A DNA stretch of 64,000 bases from Vandiemenella viatica (Eukaryota; Arthropoda; Insecta; Orthoptera; Morabidae): the NCBI GenBank assembly GCA_031002005.1, contig JARYHS010011408.1, positions 218,343,473 to 218,407,472 on the forward strand. The letters are read 5' to 3'. Positions 23,741 through 35,115 of this stretch are shown here, piece by piece. The notes beneath the pieces are model-generated. The model saw nothing but the letters and a program-made list of their open reading frames with translations. It was not told the DNA's origin and ran no database searches. A program made the translations under genes and the position numbers. Positions within the stretch are counted from its first letter, which is position 1, and every line of letters begins with the position of its first letter.

Positions 23741-24049
23741 TATTCTATATTTTAGGCAAATATGTTCAAAATAATGGTCTTAATTCTAAGTAATGAGTGT
23801 GTACGTTACAAGCTGAAAGAGAAGAAGCCCAGTGGAAGACGTAGGGCAGATGGATGAAAATTGGACGATAATAGAAGAAGAGAGATGGTGGATGGATAGG
23901 AAGCATTGGAGAGTCTATTTTTGAAGCAGATTCGGCCAGCGGTTGAACGATGATGATGTGAGAAAGAAATTTACATGCCGTCCTTTCACTAGAAGAAACA
24001 CGTCTAAGTAAGAAAAAAATATATCATTTAGCACAGAGGAGGGGTTGGG
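23741..24049. other. Possible LINE C-terminal scrap
   Basis: Purine-rich text at 23820-23950 (gaagcccagtggaagacgta, ending ggttgaacgatgatgatg) has the look of the C-terminal and 3' end of a LINE on the plus strand, but no motif is secure. Confidence 0.3.
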
Positions 24050-24335
24050 TTTCATTGTGGGCCGTGACGTGAACACGAGGATGTGGGAGTCCCGTTTTTT
24101 CCGCTGTCCGCCGCCGGCCGGTCAAGTGGCCGCCGTATTGTGCCGCGCTCTGCATTGTGTCTGCACGTGCGCAGCCGCCACCTGCCGCAGCTGCCTGCCT
24201 CGGCCGGACTGATTTATGGAAGCGCCTGCTGGCAATCAGAGGGGGCGCCGATACGCCAACTAACGCTTCTTTCACCCCCCAATCAAGGCGAGTCCGGCGG
24301 TAACGCATTCGCCCGCGGTCGCATTCCGACACTAC
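24050..24335. promoter_or_regulatory. CpG island with clustered E-boxes
   Basis: About 285 bp of GC- and CpG-rich sequence between AT-rich flanks. Three E-box hexamers, CACGTG, CACCTG and CAGCTG, lie within about 35 bp (24163-24200), and a TTTATGG homeodomain-type motif follows near 24212. No convincing exon was found: the frames here have no domain and no paired splice sites that I trust. A promoter or enhancer is the inference. Confidence 0.45.
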
Positions 24336-24800
24336 TGTACTTTACAACGTCGTCTCTGGCAAAGCTTTCTTTATGCCAAGTATGTAGGGAACATTCCTCA
24401 TTTGGCGTCCATAATAGATTCCGTTTAAAGTTTAGAGCCATACTCTATCAGAGATGAACAGTTTAAATGATGTATGTACCTCCATAACAACTCCAGTAGG
24501 TCATTTTTATAGTTGTTTCTATCAATAAAGTATTGATCGCGTACCGCTAGATAGCAGCAGAACATATTATAGTGATATCGATAAACTCTGTTTTTCTACC
24601 GTAAGTAGCTTTTCGGATAATTTTTCCTGTTACGGAAAGATTTCTGTTTTGGCGTACAATTCGTATATAAACATTTTACTCCGCAAAATGATGGAATTGC
24701 CGCTAGATAGCAGCACAACAGCTTAGTTGTATTCTGGTTCACTATTCATCGTATTTGATTTAGGAAATTGTCGTACCGGTCATGTAGTTTATTATCATTA
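24336..24800. other. No feature recognised
   Basis: AT-rich sequence up to the Helitron boundary. Two similar phrases, taccgctagatagcagcag at about 24542 and attgccgctagatagcagca at about 24698, form a short direct repeat. A complementary version (gctgctatctagcggtaatg) occurs at about 29797. Confidence 0.4.
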
Positions 24801-26473
24801 CTAGCCAAAAAACCCGTCAAAAAAGACGGGTTTAACGGACTGTGCTGGCAATTGATTTCATTTTGGTTGTTTACCTAGATAGAAATTTAATAAAATAAAG
24901 CTCACTATGCTGTAATTTCTCGTCCCTTGTGATGTAGCAAAAAGTTTCAGTTGTCAATTTAGTCCAGGTTGCGTTTCAGCATAACTACAATCTTCGCCAA
25001 TATAGCTGGTAGAAAATCAAAGCTTCATTCACACGCGAATTTATACATTCCCTGAATCGCATGTCAATGTCATGATGCATCTATACCAATCATGCATCAT
25101 GCGATACAAACTTGATCCAAAATCTTCACAGTTTCTTACAACTTTCTTATTGTCTATGATGAAGATGGATGTTTTAACGCCTGGCACAGCTTACATTCGG
25201 CTGAAATAATGACCCCAGTGAAAACGAAGGATGCTAAAAATAAATCTTAACTTCTTACGTCATGTAATATTAGTTTCAATTGTGGTTTAGGTTGCATAGA
25301 TCGCGAACTTCTTTCATTCAAACCAAGTAATCATATCACTAAAAAAAGCAACTAATAATCAATATGACAATTTAAACAAAATTCATACTTTTCTTTCAGT
25401 ATTGTAGCAATTCCTTTCTTAGCAATTGTTGAAATAAATTGAATTGTTATAAAATAAATGCAATTTCTATTGCCTGGCGCTATGACAAAAGGTTTCAGTT
25501 GCTATCCTGGTCCAGGTTGCATTTTAAAACTAATCACATCGTGATTCATGATATAAAAACGTGACATAGTGCTTATGAAACCTGCTTAAATAACTGATAA
25601 TAGCTAAATTCAACATGCTATTGCTGTGATAAGGTTCTTTATTTATTTTTGTCCAGGCTGCATTTCAACCTAACCACAATCTCGGGTAATACTGCCGCTA
25701 CAAAACGAAAGCTTCCGACCAAAACGACAATTCATTGATGAGATACATTACGCAACAACATAAATTTCATCAAAAACATTCAACAAAAAAGAAAGGTAAT
25801 AAACCAAAAATCTGCAACGTGATTCAGACCGATATTACAACGTTCGAATAGCTGTCATAGTTACACATTGCGGAAATACGTAATAGCCTCAGTAATATTA
25901 CTCAGTGAAATCAAAGAAGATTAAAATAAATCTGATAAACTTACATTATTAATTGTAGTGTAGGCTGCACGCCTGCACAATTCGAGATGAGTGGGCAACT
26001 ATTTCGGTTCAAACGAATTAATAATTTCAATAATAGGTACAGTTTAAATTATTTTGAAAAAAAAGCTAAATTATTCATGCCCTCTGCCGTAGCGTCAAAT
26101 GCCAGTTGTAATTCTGATCCATTTTAAGTAACACTTTAACCAAATTTTTTTCTACATTGATGCTCGAAATACAAAGCTTTTATCTTACAATATCTATGGG
26201 CAAAGAATTTAAGGAATACTTGAATATATCAAAAGAATATTACGTAAATATAAGCATCTAATGATTGAAATATCGATTTTAACGCAATACATACTTTTAT
26301 TTCAGTTTCTTTGAGTTAATTTATTCACTGTTGCTTGGAAATGATATTAAATAACGCGCACTCCCACAAATAATATCGTAAAGCGTGACGTCATAGGCAA
26401 CGTCGTAGCTTGACGTCACCGCGTGACATGACGTAGGTGCTACACGCTACATCTTGTCTATTATACTAATAGA
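24801..26473 (-). mobile_element. Non-autonomous Helitron, 1.67 kb, both ends
   Basis: Read on the minus strand, the element starts with TCTATTAGTATAATAGACAA and ends with GGCTAG, flanked by A at 24800 and T at 26474 on the plus strand. That is insertion between A and T with TC...CTAG termini, the Helitron rule. About 10 bp inside the 3' end is a strong hairpin, AAACCCGTC/GACGGGTTT with an A6 loop (24812-24835). No Rep or helicase reading frame exists, so it is non-autonomous. The interior contains three or four diverged repeats built on a TTTCAGTTG...GTCCAGGTTGCATTTCA phrase. A second copy of the same family starts at 53716. Confidence 0.85.
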
Positions 26474-26716
26474 TTATTTTCCTTGGGCTTTACGCCTCGT
26501 CGACAGCGAGGTCATTAGAGGCAGGATGGGATTGGGGCAAGGAAGGGCAGGAATTCGGCCATGGCCTTTTTTTGTAGGAAACATCCCGTCATTCGCCTGG
26601 AGTGATTTGGGGTAACCATGGAAAACCCAAGTCTGGATGCCCGGACGGGGATTCGAACCCGCGTCCTCCCGAATGCGAGGCCAGAGCATTAACCGTTCAT
26701 CCACCACGCTCGGTAT
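26474..26716 (-). mobile_element. SINE-A copy abutting the Helitron
   Basis: A full-length SINE-A in reverse orientation: gctttacgcctcgtcgacag, then the body, then a B box seen as ggggattcgaacccg and the head ending ccaccacgctcggta. Its 3' end lies within a few bases of the Helitron 5' end. TATTATTA-like sequence on both sides may be the target duplication but is low complexity. Confidence 0.85.
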
Positions 26717-27604
26717 ATTATTATTATTACTGTTAATGTGGCGGAGGATCTGTTGCACCTATCCTAATGTCTAAACGTGTATGCTTGGCAAGGGATATAC
26801 GGGATATGAAACGTAGCTCCTTAGAACCATGCCACCATTCGCCTTGAGTGATCTAGTGTAACCGACCGTTTTATGGGGTTTGGTCGATTGAAAGCCAGAA
26901 TGGTTGAATTGTGGGTGACCCTCTGTACTATGGCACTTACTTGGCTTACTAGTTCTGCTTCCGCACCCGTCAGGCCATTCCTCCATCCGTCTGCGACAGT
27001 TAGCTGTAACTTCAGGAGACTGCATGGACCAACCATGTTACGAAATAAGGCAAAGTATTCAATTACCATTTCCTATTTATTATGCCTGTGTCATAGAGAG
27101 GTTACACTGCTAGAAGACTCCCGCTAGCAGTGTCAAGGGCACTTAGGTTCCAACAGACTGGAGAAGTAAAAATACAGGTTAACTTTGGCAAAGTAGGAGA
27201 TGACCCGGCGAGGAGGTACCGTCTGGCTTTCCCGATGTCTTGGCGTCGCTGCTTAACTCAACATAGTGACAGCGTAGGTGTGTTTCCAGACTGAGAAGTC
27301 AAGGCATTCTGTTGCCTTCCTTTTATAACGTAACTCACACGCCAGTACACGTAATATCTGTCTTTCCATCGAATGTACTAGAAAGTCGGCGCGTGACTTG
27401 AGTCGTTGGCCTCCCGACTGTTCTAGAAATACGCCATGTGATTTTACACCTCCTTACATATGGTCACGTTTAGCTCCGTTCAATACCCTTTGTCTCGTGT
27501 GTGACTGGTGCGCTGTTTTCGCTGATACAACACTGTCAGCATTCCACTTTCAGTCGCTCGGCTTCGTTGCGCTACTGCAGCCGGTGTTTAATATCGTACT
27601 TTAA
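26717..27604. other. No gene recognised
   Basis: Less AT-rich than its surroundings. Overlapping frames on both strands (for example 26873-27127) carry no domain. Short inverted phrases (ctagaagactcccgctagcag near 27110) may mark an unrecognised transposon. No splice structure is evident. Confidence 0.4.
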
Positions 27605-28530
27605 AAAATATTTAAAATCCCCATTATACTAGGAAAACTTTGGAAAACCCCAGATCGGGATGACCGCAGCTGTTTCTCGAAACCTACTTCTGTCAGATTC
27701 TAAGTTTTGTCTTTCGAAAATTCCTACCAATTTTATTCTCTAATCTCCTGTGGAAAAAATGAGTATGGAATAGAATCCGTTCTGGCCCTGACTTCTCTTA
27801 TTTTATTTTCTTGGTCATTCCTAGATTTGCATGTTGCTGGTAGTAAAATGTGTTTGCTATCATCCTGATACAGGTTTTTCGTAAATTTTCTAATTAGCTT
27901 CTGAAATGAGCAACATTTACGGTACTCCCAATCTTCCCAACCAAACCCCTTCAACATCGCACTTACTCTTTTCCTCCAGCTGCATTACCTGTCTCGAATT
28001 GGGAGGCTCCTTTCGGACCATCTCCAGTGGCTATGTTAACCCTCTTTTACGGGGGCCCCACACACAGGAATAATATTCCAAGAAAGGTCGCACTAATGCT
28101 TTGTATGCAACCGAGTTTACTTCCGACCTCATTTGTTTTAAATTACGATCTGTTCAATGTGTTCATCCCACAACATATTATTATGAATTGATACCCATAG
28201 ATATTTAGCGGAATCTACCGTACTATGGACTGTGGCATTAATTGTATATTCATAAATAATTGGAGTGAACATTTTACTTTTTTGAATGACTTGACACTTT
28301 TAGGGTTTAGCTACAACTGCTGGTCTTCGAAACTTGCTATTATTTTCATAGTTTCGACTTGTAACAAAGCACACTCATGCTGGGTTTATTATTTCGCAAT
28401 AAATAACAGCATCATCAGCAAATAATCTTATTATAACCATCGTTATGTCACAAAACCATTAATAGAAACAAGAGTTTTAGCCCTATCACAATTCCCTGTA
28501 GGACCCCGGACCTCACATTATTAAGTCAAT
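27605..28530 (-). mobile_element. LINE relic, RT C-terminal half
   Basis: On the minus strand from about 28440 the active-site strand reads RLFADDAVIYCEIINP, with the catalytic pair intact. Further on, a thumb region encodes an ALVRPFLEYYSCVWGPP-like segment (plus 28050-28110). The last frame (27957-27733) encodes the C-terminal domain with LPATCKSRNDQENKIREVRA and SIPYSFFPQEIRE. The same C-terminal layout occurs in the LINE at 32347-33228, so they are one family. It is fragmented by frameshifts and 5'-truncated. Confidence 0.75.
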
Positions 28531-28744
28531 TGTGTGTGTATGAATGTGTGTTAAGTATAACGCATTATTCGTATGGTGCATGAGAAATGAAAGAGGATAG
28601 ACATTGAAACCAGTGATATCCCATCCAGGTCTGCTTTTGCTGACAAGTTTTACGTCCCCTTGCGATTGACAAATTACCAAATATCTTCACTCAAGACTCA
28701 GTGAAGGAGGATGGGCCTTGGTTACGTAGTCTGGTATGTGGATT

Positions 28745-28992
28745 TTAATTTTTTTTTGCTTATGGATTGACGCTTCGTTGATGTCGAGATCTTTAGAGTT
28801 GGGACAAGAAGGGACCATGGGACGGGAAAGAATGCGGCCAGCGCCTTTTTGAAAACACCATCCCGGTATTCATCCGAAGTTATTTCCGGAAACCATGGAA
28901 AACTGAAATCTGAATGGCCGGGTGAGGATTCGAACCAGGGTCCTCCCGAATGCTAGACTCGAGCGTTACCTCTCACCCTTTGAGCTCGGTAA
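28745..28992 (-). mobile_element. SINE-A copy, diverged
   Basis: A reverse-orientation copy with T run (A tail) at 28748-28757, tail text gacgcttcgttgatgtcgag, B box seen as gaggattcgaacc, and head ending tttgagctcggta. It is more diverged than 26474-26716. Confidence 0.75.
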
Positions 28993-29129
28993 GAATTGTA
29001 CACCACAATATCTCTTACCATGTAGGCTAAGCACTGAATGATAAAATGTTCTTCTCCTGGTGGGTCAGAGAACCAGTTTCGAATGTCTCTTTCACTCTAA
29101 TTTATCGATTTCAGCCAAGAAGCGAATCC

Positions 29130-29300
29130 GGTTGGTGAGCAGTAGCGATCGGGACTGGAATTCTGGAGGAAGAGTGTTCAAATCCCCTTTCGGCCATGCA
29201 GATTTCGATTTTCCATGGTTCCCGAAATCATTCCACACGAATGTTGTAATTGTTTCATTAAAGCCATGATTTAATTTCTTCTTATTTCATCCTCTCTTTC
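29130..29300 (+). mobile_element. Degraded SINE-A-like copy
   Basis: The B-box area gttcaaatcccctttcggcc is followed by gatttcgattttccatggtt and cccgaaatcattccacacga, parallel to the SINE-A body but with many changes and a different 3' part. It may be an old copy or a related subfamily. Confidence 0.5.
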
Positions 29301-31369
29301 TATCCCGTTTCAATGTCGACTATATGTGACGCCGGAACAAAGGAAAAAAAATTTCGGCCATCTCATAGTATCATCAGCCCTAGCAGGAAATTGGCCTTGT
29401 CAGAGGACCGTAGGATGATAAGATGACTGTATTACTCCAAGATGTCTCCCAGACAGTAATAAAGTGTTAATTCTCCTTAATTACCACTAATCGGCCACCC
29501 GGAAGAAAACTTAATCACAAACAAATGAAGAGCGACTACAATTTAAAAAAAAAAACTACACTGAATTAGGTGGCCCGTGCGAAAATTTCGGAAACGAAGC
29601 GGCCTGAAAGAAGTACCGGCTCTTTTGTAGCAATTGTTTATTTTTCAACTGAAATTGGTTCGTAGTAAAACACTTACAAAGTATTACAAAAGAGTTAGAA
29701 ATGACGAAATGTTTCTCTAATAAAAAAATTAATGCCTGGAAAGCTTCTTATTATGGAAAATCACACAGTTTATCAATATCTGTGTGATATGTGGTGCTGC
29801 TATCTAGCGGTAATGCGATCAATACTTATCGATGCTAGCGCAGCCTAGCAGCTTCACTCTGAACTATCGCATACCCATGACCTTGATAGTTCATAATTTT
29901 GCCATTTACGTGTCGAATTTTGAAAAATTCCTTTTCTAATTAATAACTTTACCAAAGTGGAGAACTTTATCATTAAAATAATGTCTCATTTTGTTTAACA
30001 ATGAAAGATGAAAGATAACTAGCCACAAAAAAATACTCCTTAGAAATAATATACACGATACTGTATTGCTTTGTGGTTACCACTAGATTTGATTCGGTAT
30101 AGAAATTTCTATTTTATTTCCAGAAGCAACATGATCGATTCTTATATGGGTTGCACGCATAAATTCCAGTTCGCTGCTAAAGGATGAATTTGTTACGGTG
30201 AGATGCCTGTTGGGGAAAAATCTGCCTAAGCGAGTACCAGTAATAGACCAAACAGATCAACGACATTTCCCTGTTCTAGGTTGCGAACTCCTACAATGAA
30301 GACTGTTACGATGTGAATCACATACGTTCTAGTAATCTTTTCAACTCTTCATTTTTTTTATTTGATTTTATTTTTTAATTTTTTTTTAAAATTTTTTTTA
30401 TTTTTTGACGTTGAAACTTTTCCTTCCATCATTCTGTATGCTGTGCACGTCACGACCGAATGCTTTCTCTTGTAGATTTGGACCTTCCTTTCATCGCAAG
30501 CATCATCAGCAAGTGGTTGTTCTGTCATCATAATTTTCGATATTACATAGAGATATTTGTTGTCTCACTATCTCTTCTTGAGTTTTAATGGTTTATGGCA
30601 TCTGTCATTTAGCCCTTTACTTGTAGCGTATTAATGTATTCCAGTATTTCCCTTCCTACAATATGGAAGGACGTCTGTTAATTTCAGGGTTTCTTATCTT
30701 TTTATTGGCAGTTTTGCCTCATCTTGGGAGACACGTTCTTCTAATCATGGTAAGCTAAAGTGCTTAATCGTTAACAACTTTCTATGTCTTCTGCATTTAT
30801 TGTCTACAGAATTGATGTCAGACATCATTTCTTTGAATAAGAGATCTTATCACTATCACCCTCTTGTGGATAACTAAGTCGGTTAAAGTGAAGTAGTGGA
30901 GAAGAGACAGGAAAATTCCGATTTGAAGTGTTAAGAATCACATACACATGTTTGAACTCTAAACGTTACTTTACTGAAAAATAGAACAGCTTAGTATAAA
31001 CTATATATCCTGAGATAAAAGAGTGATGGTTATTATTTTCCAGAACAGGTATAACATGACATGAGTACCGCTGCTCATCTGAAATAATTCTGGTCTTTTC
31101 TTTTAACCGAAGAAGGGGAGCAAGCTTATTTGTATATAAACACATATTCAGGGAAGAGTTTCATGACGAAGACCAATATTTGTTGGTATTAACTTTGTGT
31201 CATTATAAATAAAAGCAGTACTTTGATATCAGCGGGCATAATTTAACAACATATCATTAAATTATAGTATGCTGCCAATATCTCGCTTCTCAGAGGTCAG
31301 GATGTTAGCAGGATGTAAGCAAGCGAAATAAAATTCCTAAAAGACAGAATACGTATTCCAATTACAGAT
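29301..31369. other. AT-rich DNA without recognisable genes
   Basis: No coding region was recognised. A T-rich low-complexity tract lies at 30351-30405. The phrase at about 29797 (gctgctatctagcggtaatg) is the inverse of two phrases near 24540 and 24700, so an unclassified dispersed repeat is present. Confidence 0.4.
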
Positions 31370-31560
31370 AGTAAAACGAGAACCCCTAGAGGAAATGATA
31401 GAAAATGTCAGACCAAGATGGTAAAAGAATGGAGGTGCAGAGAATGCCGAGGAAAATTCACGAAGAGAAGAGAAGAGGAATGGAGCAAGGTGATGACACA
31501 GAGGTGGTTGGAAGAAACAAGAAAATGGAGAGGCTTGTGCACAAAGCAAATCTACCCATT
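31370..31560 (+). mobile_element. Possible LINE C-terminal relic
   Basis: In a plus-strand frame the text encodes a basic region with ITDSKTRTPRGNDRKCQTKM and then RWLEETRKWRG about 40 codons later. This resembles the end of RT proteins in the RTE-like lineage. It is short, and no catalytic motif is present. Confidence 0.35.
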
Positions 31561-32119
31561 TGCGGGAAACTGTTAAATTACAGTCTTTTAATGTGTGTGA
31601 TAATACTAAATTTGAACTTAAATGATAATTTATTAAAAAAGAAACCTAATCTGGTAATTTACTTTACATATTATTAGTTTTCGTCACACTTTCACTCCAT
31701 TTAACTTCCACGACCGAAAGAAGGTAGAAATTTTGGCTTTACTTTGGATTGGGATACCACTATGACACCAGCGCTACAAAACTAATACAGATCTCTTGAA
31801 ATGTTCGTTAATTCCCTTGTTGTAATATGTTCTTGACGTTTCAACTTCTCTCCGTTGCAAAAAGTCTCAATACATTTGTGATAAGAAAATATTTTCCACG
31901 GGAAATAGAGTGTTTTCGCTGTGTACAGATACCGCTTTTGTGTGGCTATAACGAAATTTTTCCCCTCGTTCCCAGCCCCATTTCATCACAATAGATAGGA
32001 AATAATCAAAAGTTTAGGTTGATATGATCCCTGTGTTTAAAATGGTATTGGGGGAAATATTTTACTGCGTTGTAGCTGTATCGCCATCTAGAGTTAAATC
32101 GAAATTTTAACTTTATTAT
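31561..32119. other. No feature recognised
   Basis: AT-rich sequence with no recognised content. Confidence 0.4.
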
Positions 32120-32320
32120 TATTAATTGTAGTGGAGTTTTTACACCTGTGGCAATTTCCCTAGATACGTACTTTTACATCACACAAATTTTTATTTATAA
32201 TTCTTCCAATGTTTGAAGTATCTTATTCTCCCTTACCTTTAAATTTGTTTAGCTGCCTCAATATTTTTAATAAGCCTCATAGCAGCAAATAATATCAAGA
32301 CACAGATCTGTGATTTGTTA
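32120..32320 (-). mobile_element. LINE 3' tail fragment
   Basis: The plus text ttgtagtggagtttttacac followed by ctgtggcaatttcccta is the same conserved 3' end as at 10435 and 23600. The next ~150 bp (aagcctcatagcagcaaata) fit the C-terminal coding and 3' region of such a LINE, truncated before the Tc1-like end. Confidence 0.55.
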
Positions 32321-32327
32321 CTTATAC

Positions 32328-33705
32328 TCTGATCAGCCAAAACATTATCTACATCTGCATATATACACTGCAATTCACAAAATTGTGGGTGGCAGAGGGT
32401 GCTCAGCACCAAAGCTAATTTCTTTGTTGTGTATTCCAATCCCTAAAGGTACGAGGGAAAAAAGAATTCATATAAGAAACATTGCGGCACCTTATTTCTC
32501 TAATCTTATATTTACTGTCATTCCGGCTCAAATAGGTTGGTGGACGAAGTATTTCACTACACTCGTAAGTGAAAGTGGGAGTACACATGTTTACCAATAA
32601 GTTTAAACGAAACGTGCGTCGTCTATCTACCAGAGACTCCCAGACCAGTCTACTAATCAGTTCTGTGACGCTTTCATAAGGACTGTGGCAAGCGGTAACG
32701 AATCGAGCGGCTCTTCTCTGTACTTTCTCAATACTTTCAATCAACCCCTTATGAAACGGATCCAAAATGGCACAACAATAGTCCAAATGTGCACGCACAG
32801 AATATTTGTACCCTATCTCCTTGTTTGTTCATTACAATTTTTCAAGATTCGACCTATGAATCGCAGCCTAGAATTAGCTCTACCTACTAACGAATTAATG
32901 TGTATGTCCCGTTTCACGTTCCTTTGTACTGTTACCCCCAAATATTTCATAGAATCAGCTATATCAATAACTGAATTGTTTAGCTCGTATTTCTGAACAA
33001 CTGGATTCTTTTCCTTAGTTATGCTCAATGTCTTGCAATTTTTACAATTTAGCGTAAGTTGCCACTCAGCGCACCATGCCAAAATAACATCTAGATCATG
33101 CTGAATTTCTAAGCAATCGGCCAAATTCCTTATTTCCCTATTAATAGCTGCATCATCAGTAAACAATCTGAAAAGGCTTTTCACTTTTTCCCCGAGATCG
33201 TTTATAAAAATTAAGAAAAGAAGTGGTCACCTACTTACTAGTATCGTGATTCTTGTGCTCTGAAACACTTCTGGAAGCACCAGAATTGTACTCTCCAGTG
33301 AGATCTGTCACAGATCCCCCCTATCTTGCTTTACAGAGCGGGCAAGCCTCCGACCTCCACGTTCTGTGATGTGGCGTGGGTGTCCACCACATTATTGGCT
33401 ACTCGTGGTTTCACCGTCCTTCAAACGCTTTACGTAAATACTCACTACAGTAGCACGCGAACAGCCGCCCAACCTCTCCTTTCCAAGATGCTCGTTCCCA
33501 GATGCCTAGCCCACAAACCGCTGGCCCGTAATTTAAGGGAATTTCGTGCCCGGTGCGTAGAAATCTGGTGTCAGATACCTCAGGAAGCCTTCCAAGGACT
33601 TGTAGAATCCATGCTATTGCGAATCACTGCTGTATTGCGTTCGAAAGGTGGACCAATATGGTGATAAGTAGGTGGTCATAACATTTTGGCTGATCAGTGT
33701 AAGAA
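32328..33705 (+). mobile_element. Tc1-like element interrupted by a LINE
   Basis: The left end TACTCTGATCAGCCAAAACA (32328) and the right end, complement of TACACTGATCAGCCAAAATG (about 33703), are inverted repeats of a Tc1-type element with TA target. The interior from about 33229 carries the rest of the left repeat (cacctacttacta). It then carries a plus-strand frame (33326-33664) whose end, IPQEAFQGLVESMLLRITAV followed by LRSKGGPIW, matches the C-terminus typical of Tc1 transposases. The remaining coding region is too short for a whole transposase, so this is an internally deleted copy. The LINE at 32347-33228 lies within its left terminal repeat. Confidence 0.7.
32347..33228 (-). mobile_element. 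5'-truncated LINE inside a Tc1-like element
   Basis: The minus-strand frame 33184-32813 has the RT active-site strand as LFRLFTDDAAI, followed by LAWCAEWQLTLNCKNCKTLS and KYLGVTVQRNV. The frame 32798-32415 continues with MRAHLDYCCAILDPFHKG, QRRAARFVTACH and a C-terminal domain ending IREIRCRNVSYMNSFFPRTF. The two frames are separated by a frameshift near 32800-32813. The 3' end contains the phrase ctgcatatatacactgcaat and ends next to the Tc1-like terminus. The RT fingers and endonuclease are missing. Confidence 0.85.
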
Positions 33706-34074
33706 GTTTCACCAAAGTCTCTGTTTTTTGGTTAGTTTGCCTACGGAGAATACAGTGATGGCAATGTATGACTCACATAGTGGAAAATTGCAGATGGAAG
33801 AAGTTCATTCTTCGCTCAGCGATCAGTGATGGTAGACAGGCGAGTGGGACTCTGGGTGGGATATCCAATATTTGAGCCGGATTTAGAGCGGTGTTTGGGC
33901 ACGGAACTAGTCGGCAGTCACAACAGAGGAGGACACCCGTGACATCGGACTCTGCAGCCCCTGCGACATCAGTTCCGCACACGTGTTGTCCCCGCCCTCC
34001 ATACAGCTGTCCACAGCGGCGCTATTGACAGGCCGAGTGGCCTCCGAAACATTTCTTAAAAAAACCGTGTTGGT
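33706..34074. other. No feature recognised
   Basis: Moderately GC-rich (33830-34020) but without an open frame carrying a domain or a convincing splice pair. Confidence 0.4.
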
Positions 34075-34563
34075 TTAGCAAGTCCAGTTGGCTCAGTTGG
34101 TTACGGCCCTGCGATGGTGTCCAGCGCTGACACGGAGTACGTTGGTTCGAGTCCTTGATGTGTAGGAAATTTTCATCATCAGGACTTTTCCGGCACGGTA
34201 GGAGAGGTGATGGTGCACAATTCATTATCACCGGATTGTGCACCAGCTTCTTGGATTAAATCCAAAACCTCTCCGTGGTGTGTATGGAGTGATGGCATAC
34301 GACATTGTTGATGGCGATTCGTTCATCGGCTGGGTACCTTAATCCCCTCTTGTTGTCTTTCGGAAAAGTAGGCCTTAACTGGGCAGCAAGCATCGGGTAT
34401 CACCTTCTGCCTTCTTCATCTCTCATTTCATATAACACACACACTATCATTGTCATTAACACATACGAACACACATTGGGGAAGCCGACGGGAAACCATC
34501 CCAGTTCATCTTTCATGGAGAGGGTACAACATCCATTGTACCGCCTACGCCCGGAGTCGGGTA
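34075..34563 (+). mobile_element. SINE-D, tRNA-headed long SINE
   Basis: The head AGTTGGCTCAGTTGGTTACG then GGTTCGAGTCC has A- and B-box spacing. It is followed by a body of about 400 bp ending near ccgcctacgcccggagtcgg. There is only one copy in the window, so the boundaries are estimates, and a composite of two repeats cannot be excluded. Confidence 0.5.
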
Positions 34564-34786
34564 TCTAAACTAATATTATAAATGCGAAAGTAACTTTCTT
34601 GGGCTAAACGGCTAATCCGATCGTGATGAAATTTGACAAGGAGATGCTATTTTGACATTAGGAGGGACATAGGATACTATTTTTTGGTATATTTAAAACA
34701 TATTGTCTTTGAATTATGAAAACTATCTGAACTGCGAAAGGCAGACGCATAATATGTATATGTCTCTGTAATGCGAAAAGACACAC
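34564..34786 (+). mobile_element. Helitron 5' part, interrupted by SINE-A
   Basis: It opens TCTAAACTAATATTATAAAT after A, as do the elements at 35116 and 62705. The interior ggagggacataggatactat and tctctgtaatg parallels 7270-7390 and 8600-8690. The matching 3' part is not seen, and a SINE-A follows at once. Confidence 0.7.
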
Positions 34787-35038
34787 CTAGCGTGGTGGGT
34801 GAACGGTTAACGTTCTGGCCTCGCATTCGGAAGGACGCGGGTTCGAATCCCCGTCCGGGCATCCGGATTTGGATTTTCCATGGTTTCCCCAAATCACTCC
34901 AGGCGAATGCCGGGATGCTTCCTTCAAAAAGGCCATTTGCGAATTCCTTCCTGTTCCTTGTCCCCTATCTCATCCCACCTCTAATGACCTTAGCCGTCGA
35001 CGAGGCGTAAAGCAATAAGTAAAAAAAAAAAAAAAAAA
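34787..35038 (+). mobile_element. SINE-A copy, near consensus
   Basis: The best-preserved copy: AGCGTGGTGGGTGAACGGTT, GGGTTCGAATCCCCGTCCGG, then ccatggtttccccaaatcac, tcgacgaggcgtaaagc and an A17-19 tail running into a short GA microsatellite (35038-35051). The internal Pol III promoter boxes are intact. Confidence 0.9.
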
Positions 35039-35115
35039 GAGAGAGAGAGAGGGTAAGTTGCATTGGCGTTTACTTTATTCACGGTATACTGGTTCCACAG
35101 GCAGTTTATGTGTGA

